From: JAFECT01 sp035551675
GTDB lineage: Bacteria > Pseudomonadota > Alphaproteobacteria > Caulobacterales > Caulobacteraceae
Assembly (NCBI GenBank): GCA_035551675.1
Contig: DASZMV010000065.1
Coordinates: 25,109-89,108 of the forward strand
Reading direction: 5' to 3'
DNA: 64,000 bases
Shown: positions 23,567-32,370 of the stretch, one piece after another
Position numbering within the stretch: the stretch's first letter is position 1
Layout: the number at the start of each line of letters is the position of its first letter
Translations under genes and position numbers: made by a program
The notes under the pieces: model-generated
What the model was told of the DNA's origin: nothing
The model's input: only the letters and a program-made list of their open reading frames with translations
Database searches by the model: none

Positions 23567-25161
23567 CGCTTGTTCGCTTCGTACTGGACCGTGTAGCGCA
23601 GCACTCGGTGCTCGCCGGGCGCTAAGCGAAATGTCCAGGCCGGCGCACCAAATTCCAGCGTGTGGCGCTCGCTCTCGCGCACGACCTTCGCACCGTCGTG
23701 GTCATCGCCGTGCAAGATCTCCAGGGTCACAGGCGTCGCCTTGCGGTTGTCAACCGTGATCTCAAGGTCCATCTGGTGCACCGCCTTGTCCCACCACACC
23801 GGCCGCACCGCAGTAATACGCCGGTCAATTTCCAGATCGAGCGCGTGTCCGACCAGCAGGTCGATCGGACCACCCTTAGGGGTGTCCTTGATGTGGGATT
23901 GACCGGTGAACACCAGCGCGCCCCGCTGGTCCGGCGCGAGGACCAACAAGGTCCCCTCGGGCAAGGGCAGTCCGAGGCCGTTTTCCTTGGTGTTCATCAG
24001 GCGCAACCGCTCTTCCGGCGGCCCGGTGTTGTCGTCGTTGTCGGTGAGCGTCTCGTCGTAGACGTCGACGCTCGCGCTATAATAGCGCTCGAACGTCACG
24101 CCCGCCTGGTCGATAAACTGAATCTGCTTGACCTGTTGCGCGGCGACGGTGGTGGGGTCCGGCAACGAATAGAGCTTGTAGTCGCCGAGCGCACGCGGAT
24201 CGATACGTGATCCCGTGACGACCACCTCCTGCACGCTGCTGTTTTGCAAGCCTTCCACAGGCGGCGGCGGCGGCGGCGGAGGCGGCGGGGGTGGAGGCGC
24301 TCCGAACAGGCCGTGGTGCGGCCACACGATGTTGACCGGCCAGCAGTCGTCCACGAGGAGCCGGTGGTCTGCGTCGGTGGGTTCGTCGTCGCCGGTGAGG
24401 GAAAGGCGGCCGGCGACGAGGTCGGTTGGAACGCGATCGAAGTTCACCGCGCCGAAGTTCGCCAGCGTGATGTAACCCGTCAGGTCGAAGGTCCGGCCGT
24501 CGGGGTTCACCCGCGCCACATAGGTCGCCATCCAGTTCAGGGCAGTCGCGATGTAGCTGAGCTTGACGACGTAGCGTCCGGCCTTCGGCGCGTTGGTCCG
24601 CACCGACAGCACGCCCGCGTCGCTCAGGCCGTCCGGCGCGCGGTCGAACACCAAGCGTTCGGGCAGGCCCGAACAGTTCAGCGCCTCGTAGCGACCGCCG
24701 AAATCGAGCATGACGCCGTGCGGACCCGAACGGATCACGGCCGACGCGGTGGTGACTTGGCCGGTTTTCGGATTGGTGCGCACGACCTCGACGGTCTTGC
24801 CGATCGACTTCTGCACCAGGGTTCCGGGACTGAGCAGGTCGTAGTCGAAGTTGCGCTCGATCACGGCGGCCGGCAGACCTTCGATCTGCGCGGTCTGCGG
24901 AACCAGCGTGTCGGCGACGCCGCGGAACCTGACGACGGCAGGACCCGCGGGCAGGTCGATGGTACGCGTCTCGGTGACCAGCGCCATGCCGTCCTTGCGA
25001 TTGTCGGGATCGCGCGGCGGCTTGATGTCGTCGGCGAGGTTTCCGCGCCGGTAGATTGCGACCGCGACGGAATCCGCCTTCTCGGACACGACGTCGCCGG
25101 CCACGGCCGAACCGGCCGCCAGCCACGCCGCCGCCGCCAGGACCCAGGCCCAGCGCGCCAT
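23563..25161 (-). CDS. DUF4139-domain exported protein, with polyproline and VVVTGSRI insert
   Basis: 532 residues with a signal peptide (ARWAWVLAAAAWLAAGSAVAG). It follows the DUF4139 plan of its neighbour at 25164: AVAIYRRGNLADD, ERNFDYDLLSPGTLVQKSIGKTVEVVRTNP, YIATALNWMATYVARV, then C-terminal beta domains (DLEITVDNRKATPVTLEILHG, GEHRVLRYTVQYE). Between the halves (residues about 285-320) it has a run of 13 prolines and the stretch SVQEVVVTGSRIDPRALGDYKLYSLP. VVVTGSRI is otherwise typical of the plug start of TonB-dependent receptors. Function is unknown; the family is periplasmic or outer-membrane associated. Confidence 0.8.
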   Translation of the reverse strand: MARWAWVLAAAAWLAAGSAVAGDVVSEKADSVAVAIYRRGNLADDIKPPRDPDNRKDGMALVTETRTIDLPAGPAVVRFRGVADTLVPQTAQIEGLPAAVIERNFDYDLLSPGTLVQKSIGKTVEVVRTNPKTGQVTTASAVIRSGPHGVMLDFGGRYEALNCSGLPERLVFDRAPDGLSDAGVLSVRTNAPKAGRYVVKLSYIATALNWMATYVARVNPDGRTFDLTGYITLANFGAVNFDRVPTDLVAGRLSLTGDDEPTDADHRLLVDDCWPVNIVWPHHGLFGAPPPPPPPPPPPPPVEGLQNSSVQEVVVTGSRIDPRALGDYKLYSLPDPTTVAAQQVKQIQFIDQAGVTFERYYSASVDVYDETLTDNDDNTGPPEERLRLMNTKENGLGLPLPEGTLLVLAPDQRGALVFTGQSHIKDTPKGGPIDLLVGHALDLEIDRRITAVRPVWWDKAVHQMDLEITVDNRKATPVTLEILHGDDHDGAKVVRESERHTLEFGAPAWTFRLAPGEHRVLRYTVQYEANKR

Positions 25162-25163
25162 GC

Positions 25164-26525
25164 TCAGGCGCCCGTGTCCGCGGTGAAGGTCAAGGTGGTC
25201 TCGCCGTTCGCCGGGACCGGCACCGACCAGCCCAGCGTGTCCGCGTCCAAACGGCGGCTGGGCAGGCTTTCCGCCTCGACCTTGCCGCCGAGGCCAAGGC
25301 CGACCTGCTCGAACTCGACGGTCACCGGTTCGGCGCGCCCGTTGTGGAACAGGTAGGACATGGCATAGCGAGTGCGCGTCTTGGCCGACTTGTCGGCGCT
25401 GGTCACCGTCGGCGTCACGGTGATGTCGAAGGCCTGGCCGATCTTGAATTCGAGCTGGGAGTCGGCCGGCGTGTGATCGATGTGCGCCTCGCCGACGAAC
25501 TTCACTTCGCCCGCGTCGTCATGCATGTACACGCGCACCACGCCCGCGGGGAGCGCCGCGCCCGCGTTGGTGAGTTTCAGCGCGACGTCTACGTGTCGCG
25601 GCGTGGTCAAGCTGTCGAAACCGTAGGCTTCGTAACGATAGGCCTTGGTCGTGGGCGCGCCTTGAAGGCCGAGAAAGCCGACCTGCTTGGTCTGGTTGTC
25701 CGCTACGGTGACGCGGCCCGGCAGGGGATAAATGTAGTAATCCGCGCCGTCGGCCGGCGCGCCCGCCGCCACGCCCGACTGGCTTCGCGCCTCGCGCCGC
25801 TCGCGAAGGGTGAGCTCGGTGTCGGAGTTGACCAGGTTGAAATTGCCCGCGACCAGCTGGGTCGCCGCCTTCTCAAAGCTCGTGCCTGATTTGTTGGTGA
25901 GCGTCACCCAGCCCTGCACGTCGGCCAGCGCCTTCTTCTCGTCGTACATGGCGACATAGTCCGCCTGCCACGACAGGCCGTTGGTGAGGTAGCGCAGGGT
26001 CGCCGCGCGCGGACCCGCGCCGTCCGCGTTCACCGTCACCGACAGGGTCGGATTGGCGCGCAGGCTGGCGGGGATGCTGTCGAACACCACGCGTGTGGGC
26101 ACGCTGTCCTCGCGCAGGATTTCGACGCGGTTGCCGATCTGCAGCACCACGCCGTCGTTGACCGCGAGGACGGTCGCCGTCTCGGTCGTTTGCTGGCCGT
26201 TGCCGGGGTTGGTTCGGACGATCTGAATCTGCTTGCCGACCGCCTTCTCCATCATCTTGGCCGGCGACAGCAGATCGTAGTCGAAATTCTGTTCGATCAC
26301 GCTCAGGCCTTTGCCGGTGAGGGTGGCGGTCTCGGGTCGGATGCTGGCCGAGACGTCCTTCAATTCTATGGTGCTGCGCCCTGCCGGCGGATTTAGCGTG
26401 CGCACGTCCTCCACCAGGGCGAGGTTGGAGTTGTACACGGTCAGCGCGATCTGCGGCGGCTGATCCGCCGCGTGGGCGGCGCCCGCAAGCGCCAGGGCGG
26501 CGGCGGAAAACAGTAGGCGGCGCAT
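25164..26525 (-). CDS. DUF4139-domain exported protein
   Basis: 453 residues with a signal peptide (RRLLFSAAALALAGAAHA). Conserved points are LTVYNSNLALVEDVRTLNPPAGRSTIELKDVSA, EQNFDYDLLSPAKMMEKAVGKQIQIVRTNPGNGQ, YLTNGLSWQADYVAMYD and a C-terminal beta domain (KTRTRYAMSYLFHNGRAEPVTVEFEQ). It is a paralog of the next gene downstream, whose ATG is at 25161, so the two make a tandem pair translated in series. It lacks the polyproline and VVVTGSRI insert. No enzymatic motif is seen. Confidence 0.82.
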   Translation of the reverse strand: MRRLLFSAAALALAGAAHAADQPPQIALTVYNSNLALVEDVRTLNPPAGRSTIELKDVSASIRPETATLTGKGLSVIEQNFDYDLLSPAKMMEKAVGKQIQIVRTNPGNGQQTTETATVLAVNDGVVLQIGNRVEILREDSVPTRVVFDSIPASLRANPTLSVTVNADGAGPRAATLRYLTNGLSWQADYVAMYDEKKALADVQGWVTLTNKSGTSFEKAATQLVAGNFNLVNSDTELTLRERREARSQSGVAAGAPADGADYYIYPLPGRVTVADNQTKQVGFLGLQGAPTTKAYRYEAYGFDSLTTPRHVDVALKLTNAGAALPAGVVRVYMHDDAGEVKFVGEAHIDHTPADSQLEFKIGQAFDITVTPTVTSADKSAKTRTRYAMSYLFHNGRAEPVTVEFEQVGLGLGGKVEAESLPSRRLDADTLGWSVPVPANGETTLTFTADTGA

Positions 26526-26609
26526 GGTCTTAACTCCCCCAACAACCTTTGCGAGCCTCTCACGAGGATCGCCCGCTTGTCGAGTAAAGCGTCGCCGTTG
26601 CGGCCGAAA

Positions 26610-29600
26610 TTAGGCCCGCGTCGGCGCCGCGACCGTGCCCTTGCGTTCCAGCTTGCCCCACAGGACGCGCCGGCCGCGCACCGCGTTGGTCACCGCCTTG
26701 ACCACCACATAGTACATCAACTGGCGATAGCCGAACCGCTGCAGCGGCAGCCACGGCAGGTCCGCCCACGGCGCCCGCGGCTCCATCACCATGCCCACGA
26801 TGCCGGCGGCGAGGTCGAGCAGGATGAAGGCCAGCCAGTAGGCGACCGCGCGAACCAGGTCCTCGGAGTTCCACTCCACGGGATGCGACTGGGACGCCAT
26901 CCAGGCCGAGAGCAGCGACCAGATCACCGCCAGGTCCACCAGCGGCGACACCACCGTCATGGCGATCTGGAACACCCAGACCTGGGGCAGGGCGACAAAG
27001 CCCAGTGCGGGGTTCTTCCGCGAGAACAGGCCGGCGCGGTGTTTCCACAGACACTGCAAGGTGCCGAACGACCAGCGGAAGCGCTGCTTCAAGAGACCCC
27101 TCACCGTGTCGGGGCTTTCGGTAAAGGCGCGCGCCTCGGAATCGAAGGTCACCTTCCAGCCGGCTTGTTGGATGGCGATGGTCAGGTCCTGGTCTTCCGC
27201 AAGGGTGTCGCTCGGATAGCCGCCGATGGCGTCGAGCGCGGTGCGCCGCCATGCGCCGACGGCGCCCGGCACCACGGTCACCGCGCCCAGCACCGCCAGC
27301 GCGCGCCGCTCGAGGTTCTGCGCGGTCACATATTCCAGCGCCTGCCAGCGGGTGATCAGGTTGGTGCGGTTGCCGACCAGCGCATTGCCCGCGACGGCGC
27401 CCACTTTCGGGTCGGCGAACCAGCGCGCCAGCCGTCCGATCGTCTGCGGCGGGAACTGGGTGTCGGCGTCGAGCGCGACGACGATCTCGCCCGTCACCGC
27501 CAACAGGCCGCGGTTCAGCGCATTGGCCTTGCCGCCGTTCTCGAAGCGCATCAGCCGCACGCGCGGCTCGTCCTTGAACGCCGCTTCCACCACCTCCGCG
27601 GTGCGATCGGTCGAGCCGTCGTCGAGCACCAGGACGTCGAGGTCCTTCCAGTCCGACGCCAAGATCTGAGTCACCGACGCGACGATCACCCGCTCCTCGT
27701 TGAAGCACGGGATCAACACGCTGACCTTGTGCGGCTGCGACGGATCGAGCACCGGCGGTTTGGTGCGCGCGGTCTTGATCACATGCGCCAGTGCGAAACT
27801 CGCCAGGAACAACAGACGCCCGACGCCCAGCACGATGGCGGTCATCAGCATGATGCGCAGGCCTTCCTCGAAGTTGCGCATCAGGAAGAACACCGAGCGG
27901 TCGATCAGCAGCTCGCCTGAGTTCTTGTTGGCCGACGGCATGGCCTGTTCGAGCGTCATGGTGGCGCCGTTCTTCATGCGCACGAGGTCGCTTACACGCA
28001 CCAAGGTATAGCCGTCGTCGTGCAGCCGCTCGATCAGGCCGGGAAGCGCGTCGACGGTCGCCTGCCGGTCGCCGCCGGCGTCGTGCAGCAGCACCACGCG
28101 ACCCGGCGCCTCGGGATTGCGCGGATATTCGAGCTGGTCCTCGACCCGCTGGATGATGTCCTGCCAACGCGGCCGCTGCCAATCGTCGGGATCGATACGC
28201 AGGCCCACGTTCACGTAGTTCAGCTTCTGTGCGAGCAGAAGCGGCGCGACTTCGTTGGGCGTCGACGGATCCGCGTCTCCGAGGAAGGGCGGCCGGAACA
28301 GGCGCAACGACCGGCCGGTCAAGGTCTCGAACAGCCGTTGCGTCGCGTTCAGCTCCAGCGCCGCCTCCGGCAAGGGCACCTGGCCGATGTTCGGGTGGGT
28401 GAAAGTATGGCTGCCGACCTCCTGCCCTTCGCGGACCTCGCGCATGACCAGGTCGGGGCGGTGCTCCATGTTCTGGCCAATGACGAAGAAGGTGGCGGGG
28501 ACGTTGTACCGCTTGAGGATGTCGAGAATTTTCGGCGTCCAGCGTCCGTCGGGACCGTCGTCGAAGGTGAGCGCAACGACCTTCTTGTCCGGATCATAGC
28601 CCAGCCGCTGCACGCGATAAGCCTGGGGCACGATGGCGTATTGCTCGTTGGAGACGAGGTCGCTGTTGGGATCGAGCGTGAAGTCGCGACGACCGGGCCG
28701 CGGTGTTCCGGTGACGAACAGGATTTCGCCCTTGCCGTCGAAGTCGACGGACGAGCCCGCGGTTAGGGTGTGCAGATTATCCGTTGTCGCATCGTCGTAG
28801 TTGGCGCCGAGCACGCTCCACACGCCCGGATCCTCGGTGCCCAGCCGCCACAACGCATACCCGTGCGGGCGCCAGCTGTCGGTGACCTGGATCTCGTTGA
28901 ACAGGGTGATCGCGTCGAGGAACCAGACCTCGTGCTTCAAGCCGTTTTCTTCGAAGGAGAAGGTCGGCGTCAGGGTGTCGGGATCGAACACGATGGGCGC
29001 GCTGGAATCGTCGGCCGCCTGGGTCGCTTCCTGGAAGGTCATGGTCTCGGCGGACTCTTTGCCCTTCCAGTCGTAGCCGTAGGAACCCAGGCCGATGATG
29101 GTCTTGTTCGGGTCGAGGCTCTTGGTCAGGCGCTCGAGGTTCTCCTCGTACCAGCCCTGGCCGGCCACCGCGCCCGGGCTGCCGGTGCGGAAGTGCTCGT
29201 CGTAGGCCATGAGCACCAGCTGATCGACGTGCGGCGCGATCTTGGTCGGCGACCAGTCGAGGTCGTCGAAGGGAACGGTCGCCCAAACCTGGCGCCCGTG
29301 CGCGTTCAACGCCGCCTTGGCCTGCGCCAGGAACCCGGGGTAGAGCGCGAGCCCCGCGGGCTTCATGTCTTCCAGGTCGAAACAGATACCGGCCCAGCCA
29401 TTGTCGTCGGCCTGCTGCACCAGGGCGTTGATGAAGGCCGCACGCGCCGTCGCGTTGGCGAACATCGCCGACGCCATGTCGCCCTGCCACACGCCGCTTT
29501 GCAGGTTCATCACCACCGCGACGACGGCGGGCTTCTTTTTGGCGGTGCGCAGGATGGCGCGCGCGGCCGGGTCGGGAATGACGCTGATGTCGCCCTTGGC

Positions 29601-29984
29601 CGAGTTCAGCACCAGCCACTGCGGCGCCACGACGTCGATCTGGTTGATGTGCTGCTGCAGCGAACGCGATGAGTTTCCGATGTCGGTGACGTGAAAAGCG
29701 ACGACCAGCGGCTTGCCCTTTACCGCCGGCACCGGCGCGGTCTTGCGCTGTTGCTTCTGCAGCTCGCGCAGCCAGGGAATCTCTTTGGTCCGATGGTATT
29801 CGGTGTGCACGGCCGCGAGCGAACGCGGCGAGTGGAAGGTGACGCCCGGGAGGCTGGGCGAGGTCGCGAGCGTCATGGCGAAGCCGGCCAGGAGCAGGAA
29901 CAGGACCGCGGTCAAAAGGCCGAACACCCAGGAGGTGCGGCGCGATCGTTTGCCTGACGGGTCGTGGAAGACGAAGTTCGACAT
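26610..29984 (-). CDS. Three-domain protein: GH18 hydrolase - NodB polysaccharide deacetylase - GT2 glycosyltransferase
   Basis: 1124 residues from the ATG at 29984. A short cytoplasmic start and one membrane helix (TSWVFGLLTAVLFLLLAGFAM) lead to a GH18-like domain (about 70-430) with GWAGICFDLEDM in place of the DxxDxDxE motif and DQLVLMAYDEH. A polysaccharide deacetylase domain follows (about 465-690): VVALTFDDGPDGRWTP (catalytic Asp, metal Asp), GSHTFTHPNIG (H-x-x-x-H), RLFRPPF, VLLHDAGG. After another helix comes a processive GT2 domain (about 760-990): VSVLIPCFNEERVI, VLVLDDGSTDRT, VVALDADTQFP, TLAEDQDLTI, QRFRWSFGTLQCLW (Q-x-x-R-W), and C-terminal helices. It should polymerise, deacetylate and trim an N-acetylglucosamine-type polymer at the inner membrane. 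Confidence 0.88.
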   Translation of the reverse strand: MSNFVFHDPSGKRSRRTSWVFGLLTAVLFLLLAGFAMTLATSPSLPGVTFHSPRSLAAVHTEYHRTKEIPWLRELQKQQRKTAPVPAVKGKPLVVAFHVTDIGNSSRSLQQHINQIDVVAPQWLVLNSAKGDISVIPDPAARAILRTAKKKPAVVAVVMNLQSGVWQGDMASAMFANATARAAFINALVQQADDNGWAGICFDLEDMKPAGLALYPGFLAQAKAALNAHGRQVWATVPFDDLDWSPTKIAPHVDQLVLMAYDEHFRTGSPGAVAGQGWYEENLERLTKSLDPNKTIIGLGSYGYDWKGKESAETMTFQEATQAADDSSAPIVFDPDTLTPTFSFEENGLKHEVWFLDAITLFNEIQVTDSWRPHGYALWRLGTEDPGVWSVLGANYDDATTDNLHTLTAGSSVDFDGKGEILFVTGTPRPGRRDFTLDPNSDLVSNEQYAIVPQAYRVQRLGYDPDKKVVALTFDDGPDGRWTPKILDILKRYNVPATFFVIGQNMEHRPDLVMREVREGQEVGSHTFTHPNIGQVPLPEAALELNATQRLFETLTGRSLRLFRPPFLGDADPSTPNEVAPLLLAQKLNYVNVGLRIDPDDWQRPRWQDIIQRVEDQLEYPRNPEAPGRVVLLHDAGGDRQATVDALPGLIERLHDDGYTLVRVSDLVRMKNGATMTLEQAMPSANKNSGELLIDRSVFFLMRNFEEGLRIMLMTAIVLGVGRLLFLASFALAHVIKTARTKPPVLDPSQPHKVSVLIPCFNEERVIVASVTQILASDWKDLDVLVLDDGSTDRTAEVVEAAFKDEPRVRLMRFENGGKANALNRGLLAVTGEIVVALDADTQFPPQTIGRLARWFADPKVGAVAGNALVGNRTNLITRWQALEYVTAQNLERRALAVLGAVTVVPGAVGAWRRTALDAIGGYPSDTLAEDQDLTIAIQQAGWKVTFDSEARAFTESPDTVRGLLKQRFRWSFGTLQCLWKHRAGLFSRKNPALGFVALPQVWVFQIAMTVVSPLVDLAVIWSLLSAWMASQSHPVEWNSEDLVRAVAYWLAFILLDLAAGIVGMVMEPRAPWADLPWLPLQRFGYRQLMYYVVVKAVTNAVRGRRVLWGKLERKGTVAAPTRA

Positions 29985-30082
29985 GGGTCGGGGCGCGGGT
30001 CCTGCGGCTGAGCCGTCATGCCTAGATCGGACGTCGCGTGAGCGGAAGCCAGACCGTGGGCGACCGCCGTGATACGACAAAA

Positions 30083-30105
30083 CGCCCCAGCCGCAAGCCG
30101 GGGCG
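30083..30105 (-). terminator. Intrinsic terminator of the DUF2306 gene
   Basis: The hairpin CGCCCC-G-GC / GC-T-GGGGCG on the minus strand is followed by TTTTGT. It lies about 28 bp past the stop of the DUF2306 gene. Confidence 0.75.
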
Positions 30106-30132
30106 CTCGGCCTTCGTCGTAGATGTCGCGCC

Positions 30133-30684
30133 TTACCCCAGGAACAGCCGCCACATCAGCCGGCCCGGGATGAAGGTCAAAAGCCCCGCGATGATCAGCC
30201 CGCCCAGGAACAGCCCGGCCATCAGTCGCCCGTGCAGCCGCACCCGCGCCGTCCGCGCCGCCCATAGCGCCATCGGCAGCGCGATGATCACCCAGCCGGA
30301 CAGGAGGTGGATGAAGCTGAACGACCCGTGGTTCAGCTCGCGGATGAACAGGGAGCTGATCGCCGTGGTCCCCATGGCCGCGACCCAGCTCCAGCCCAGC
30401 ACCCGGTGAAGCGCCGTGCCCTTCACCCCCAAAAGCTGCACCGTCCCGATGACGAGCGCGCTCAAGGCGGCCGCGATATGGAGCTTGATGGCGATAGGTT
30501 GGGCCGCCAGCAGGGCCAGGTCCGGCCCGTGCGGGCTGACGTGCAGGGACGCGAAATAGGCGGCCCATTGCGCTGGCGAGTGCTGGGCGCCGACCACGAC
30601 CAGGATCGCAGCCGTGATGGCGAGCGTGATCAGGAAATCGCGGGGACGAAGGATGGGTTGGCGGGGTTGCAGGGCGTCGGTCAT
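30133..30684 (-). CDS. DUF2306-like membrane protein
   Basis: 183 residues with five or so membrane segments (residues about 17-36, 66-87, 97-117, 122-146, 155-178). Sequences such as IKLHIAAALSALVIGTVQLLGVKGTALHRVLGWSWVAAM have the His-bearing helices of the DUF2306 family, which may bind haem or metal. There is no known reaction. It is divergent from a LytTR regulator gene 165 bp away. In many alphaproteobacteria such membrane proteins sit next to, and are controlled by, LytTR regulators (inference). Confidence 0.78.
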   Translation of the reverse strand: MTDALQPRQPILRPRDFLITLAITAAILVVVGAQHSPAQWAAYFASLHVSPHGPDLALLAAQPIAIKLHIAAALSALVIGTVQLLGVKGTALHRVLGWSWVAAMGTTAISSLFIRELNHGSFSFIHLLSGWVIIALPMALWAARTARVRLHGRLMAGLFLGGLIIAGLLTFIPGRLMWRLFLG

Positions 30685-30792
30685 GGCCGGTCTCCGGTGC
30701 GGGCGGCTCCGGTCTCGCCTGACGATCGGGGCTTCGCGAGCGCCTTTGCGCCGGCGGCCCCCGCGCCTGCGCGGGCGGACAGGCGCGTCGAT

Positions 30793-30837
30793 CCACGAAG
30801 CGTGAACGGCGGGCTTCACGCCGGGGCGGCTTCGTGG
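30793..30837 (+). promoter_or_regulatory. Nested inverted repeat between DUF2306 and LytTR genes
   Basis: CCACGAAGC (30793-30801) pairs with GCTTCGTGG (30829-30837), and inside them GTGAA (30802-30806) pairs with TTCAC (30815-30819). It ends 12 bp before the LytTR ATG at 30850. It could be an operator or a hairpin over the ribosome-binding region; there is no obvious Shine-Dalgarno for the LytTR gene. Confidence 0.45.
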
Positions 30838-30849
30838 TTTTCAACGGTC

Positions 30850-31611
30850 ATGGCCGAGCCCGCCGCCCCCCTGCTGGAAGAACCGCTCTTGCGAACCTGG
30901 GCGCGGGGCCTGGTGATCGCGGCCGTGGCGGCGGTGTTCCTGGCCTACGCGGGGCCGTTCAACACCGGTGAGGGCCCGTTCGCGACGCGGCTTGTCTATT
31001 GGGGCGTGCTGATGCTGGGCGGCGCGATCTGGGGCCGCGCGGCGGGGCTGTGGCTGACCCGGTTTCCCGTGTTCGAGGGACGCTTGTGGCTGACCGCGGC
31101 GGTGCTGACAGTCATGATCGCGATACCGGGGGTCTTCCTGGTTTGGGATTTCACCTCGGTGATGTTCCAGCAGCCGCTGATGCTCGCGACGCTTCCGTTC
31201 TTCATCATTCCGGTCGTGGGCGTTTCGGCGATCATGACCGTGATCAGCATGGCCGCCGACCGGCGCCCGCGCGAGACCCACGCCGCCGCTGGGGATGCGC
31301 CGCGATTCCTCGAGCGTCTGCCGCTGAAACTGAAGGGGGCCGAGATCTACGCCGTCTCGGCCGAGGACCACTATCTGCGCATCCACACCGACCGCGGCTC
31401 GGACCTGATCCTGATGCGCCTGGCCGACGCCGTGGACGAGCTGCAGGGGCTCGAAGGCGCCCAGACCCACCGCTCCTGGTGGGTGGCGAAGAGCGCCGTC
31501 ACCGGGGCCGAACGCGGCGACGGCCGCGCGGTGTTCACGCTGAAGAGCGGGGAAAAGGCGCCGGTCAGCCGCACCTACGCGCGCGTGTTGCGGCGCGAGG
31601 GTTGGTATTAG
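30850..31611 (+). CDS. Membrane-bound LytTR-family transcription regulator
   Basis: 253 residues from the ATG at 30850. Four membrane helices fill residues about 18-130 (GLVIAAVAAVFLAYAG; VYWGVLMLGGAIWGRAA; LWLTAAVLTVMIAIPGVFL; LPFFIIPVVGVSAIMTVI). The C-terminal 100 residues are a LytTR DNA-binding domain: IYAVSAEDHYLRIHTDRGSDLILMRL, QTHRSWWVAKSAV, KAPVSRTYARVLRREGWY. It is probably a one-component sensor-regulator. Its likely target is the divergent DUF2306 gene and itself, through the inverted repeat just upstream (inference). Confidence 0.85.
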   Translation: MAEPAAPLLEEPLLRTWARGLVIAAVAAVFLAYAGPFNTGEGPFATRLVYWGVLMLGGAIWGRAAGLWLTRFPVFEGRLWLTAAVLTVMIAIPGVFLVWDFTSVMFQQPLMLATLPFFIIPVVGVSAIMTVISMAADRRPRETHAAAGDAPRFLERLPLKLKGAEIYAVSAEDHYLRIHTDRGSDLILMRLADAVDELQGLEGAQTHRSWWVAKSAVTGAERGDGRAVFTLKSGEKAPVSRTYARVLRREGWY

Positions 31612-31614
31612 GTC

Positions 31615-32157
31615 TTACCGCTTTCGCGCGCGCCATTCGTCGCGCGTCTGGCCCCACAGGCGGACTTCCATGTTGTCGTAGGGCGCCGGCATGCGCGCCA
31701 TCGCGCGCGGCTTTGAACCCAGCCGCTCGGCGACCTTGGCCGATGGGACATTCGCTTCGTCGACGCAGTGGATGATGTCGGTCCAGCCCAGGGTGTCGAA
31801 GGCCCAGTCCATCGCCGCCGCCGCGCCCTCGGTCGCATAGCCCTTGCCCCATGAGGCGCGGTTGAGGCCCCAGCCGACCTCGGTCCCGGGCCAATCCGCC
31901 GGCGTCCAAGGCCCCAGGCGGCCGACCCATCGCCCGCTCGCCTTCTCGACCACCGAGAACATGCCGTAGCCGAGCAGGCACCACGAGCCGGCCATGGAGC
32001 ACACCTGCCGCCACGCCACCGACCGCGACGCGACCCCGCCGATGAACCGCGCGGTGTCTTCGTCCTGCATCATCTGAAACCACGGCTCGAAATCGTCCGA
32101 CGTCGGCGGGTGAAGGATGAGGCGTTCGGTTTCGAGGGTGGGGCCGGGAGCTTGCAT
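31615..32157 (-). CDS. GNAT-family N-acetyltransferase (RimJ/RimL type)
   Basis: 180 residues from the ATG at 32157. LETERLILHPPTSDDFEPWFQMMQDEDTARFIGG is the usual RimJ/RimL start. TEVGWGLNRASWGKGYATEGAAAAMDWAFD holds the acetyl-CoA loop (Q/R-x-x-G-x-G/A), and VDEANVPSAKVAERLGSKP is motif B. It should transfer an acetyl group to an amine; the substrate is unknown. The stop is 4 bp from that of the convergent LytTR gene. One copy of the 180-bp repeat begins 33 bp upstream of its start. Confidence 0.85.
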   Translation of the reverse strand: MQAPGPTLETERLILHPPTSDDFEPWFQMMQDEDTARFIGGVASRSVAWRQVCSMAGSWCLLGYGMFSVVEKASGRWVGRLGPWTPADWPGTEVGWGLNRASWGKGYATEGAAAAMDWAFDTLGWTDIIHCVDEANVPSAKVAERLGSKPRAMARMPAPYDNMEVRLWGQTRDEWRARKR

Positions 32158-32190
32158 GAGTCGGTGATTAGCAAACCACCACGCGTGCGT

Positions 32191-32370
32191 CTCTCCCCCC
32201 GCTGGGGGGAGACAGCCGCGCAAGGCGCGGCAGAGGAGGGCAGGTGAGCCGACGCCCAGGGATAAGCGGTCGGCGGATGCGCATCGGCTGCTCGCCAATC
32301 ACCAACGTCGGCGCACCTGCCCGCCTCTGCTCGCTTCGCGAGCTGTCTCCGCCCAGCGGGCGGAGAGGGG
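32191..32370. repeat. 180-bp near-palindromic repeat, copy 1
   Basis: Begins CTCTCCCCCCGCTGGGGGGA and ends with its imperfect reverse complement (GTCTCCGCCCAGCGGGCGGA and GAGGGG). The two arms pair over about 65 bp each with a loop of about 50 bp, so the whole unit can form a long hairpin. A second copy in the same orientation lies at 33121-33298 and is about 95% identical by eye. This copy abuts the stop codon of the gene at 32371-33066. It has no coding capacity and looks like a miniature mobile or REP-type element. Confidence 0.85.

Noticed and set aside
24240..24310. CRISPR or microsatellite locus at the GGC/GGA run
   Set aside because: It is in frame and codes the polyproline run of the DUF4139 protein; there are no spacers.
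26577..27920. 447-codon plus-strand frame
   Set aside because: Antisense to the glycosyltransferase domain, without motifs.
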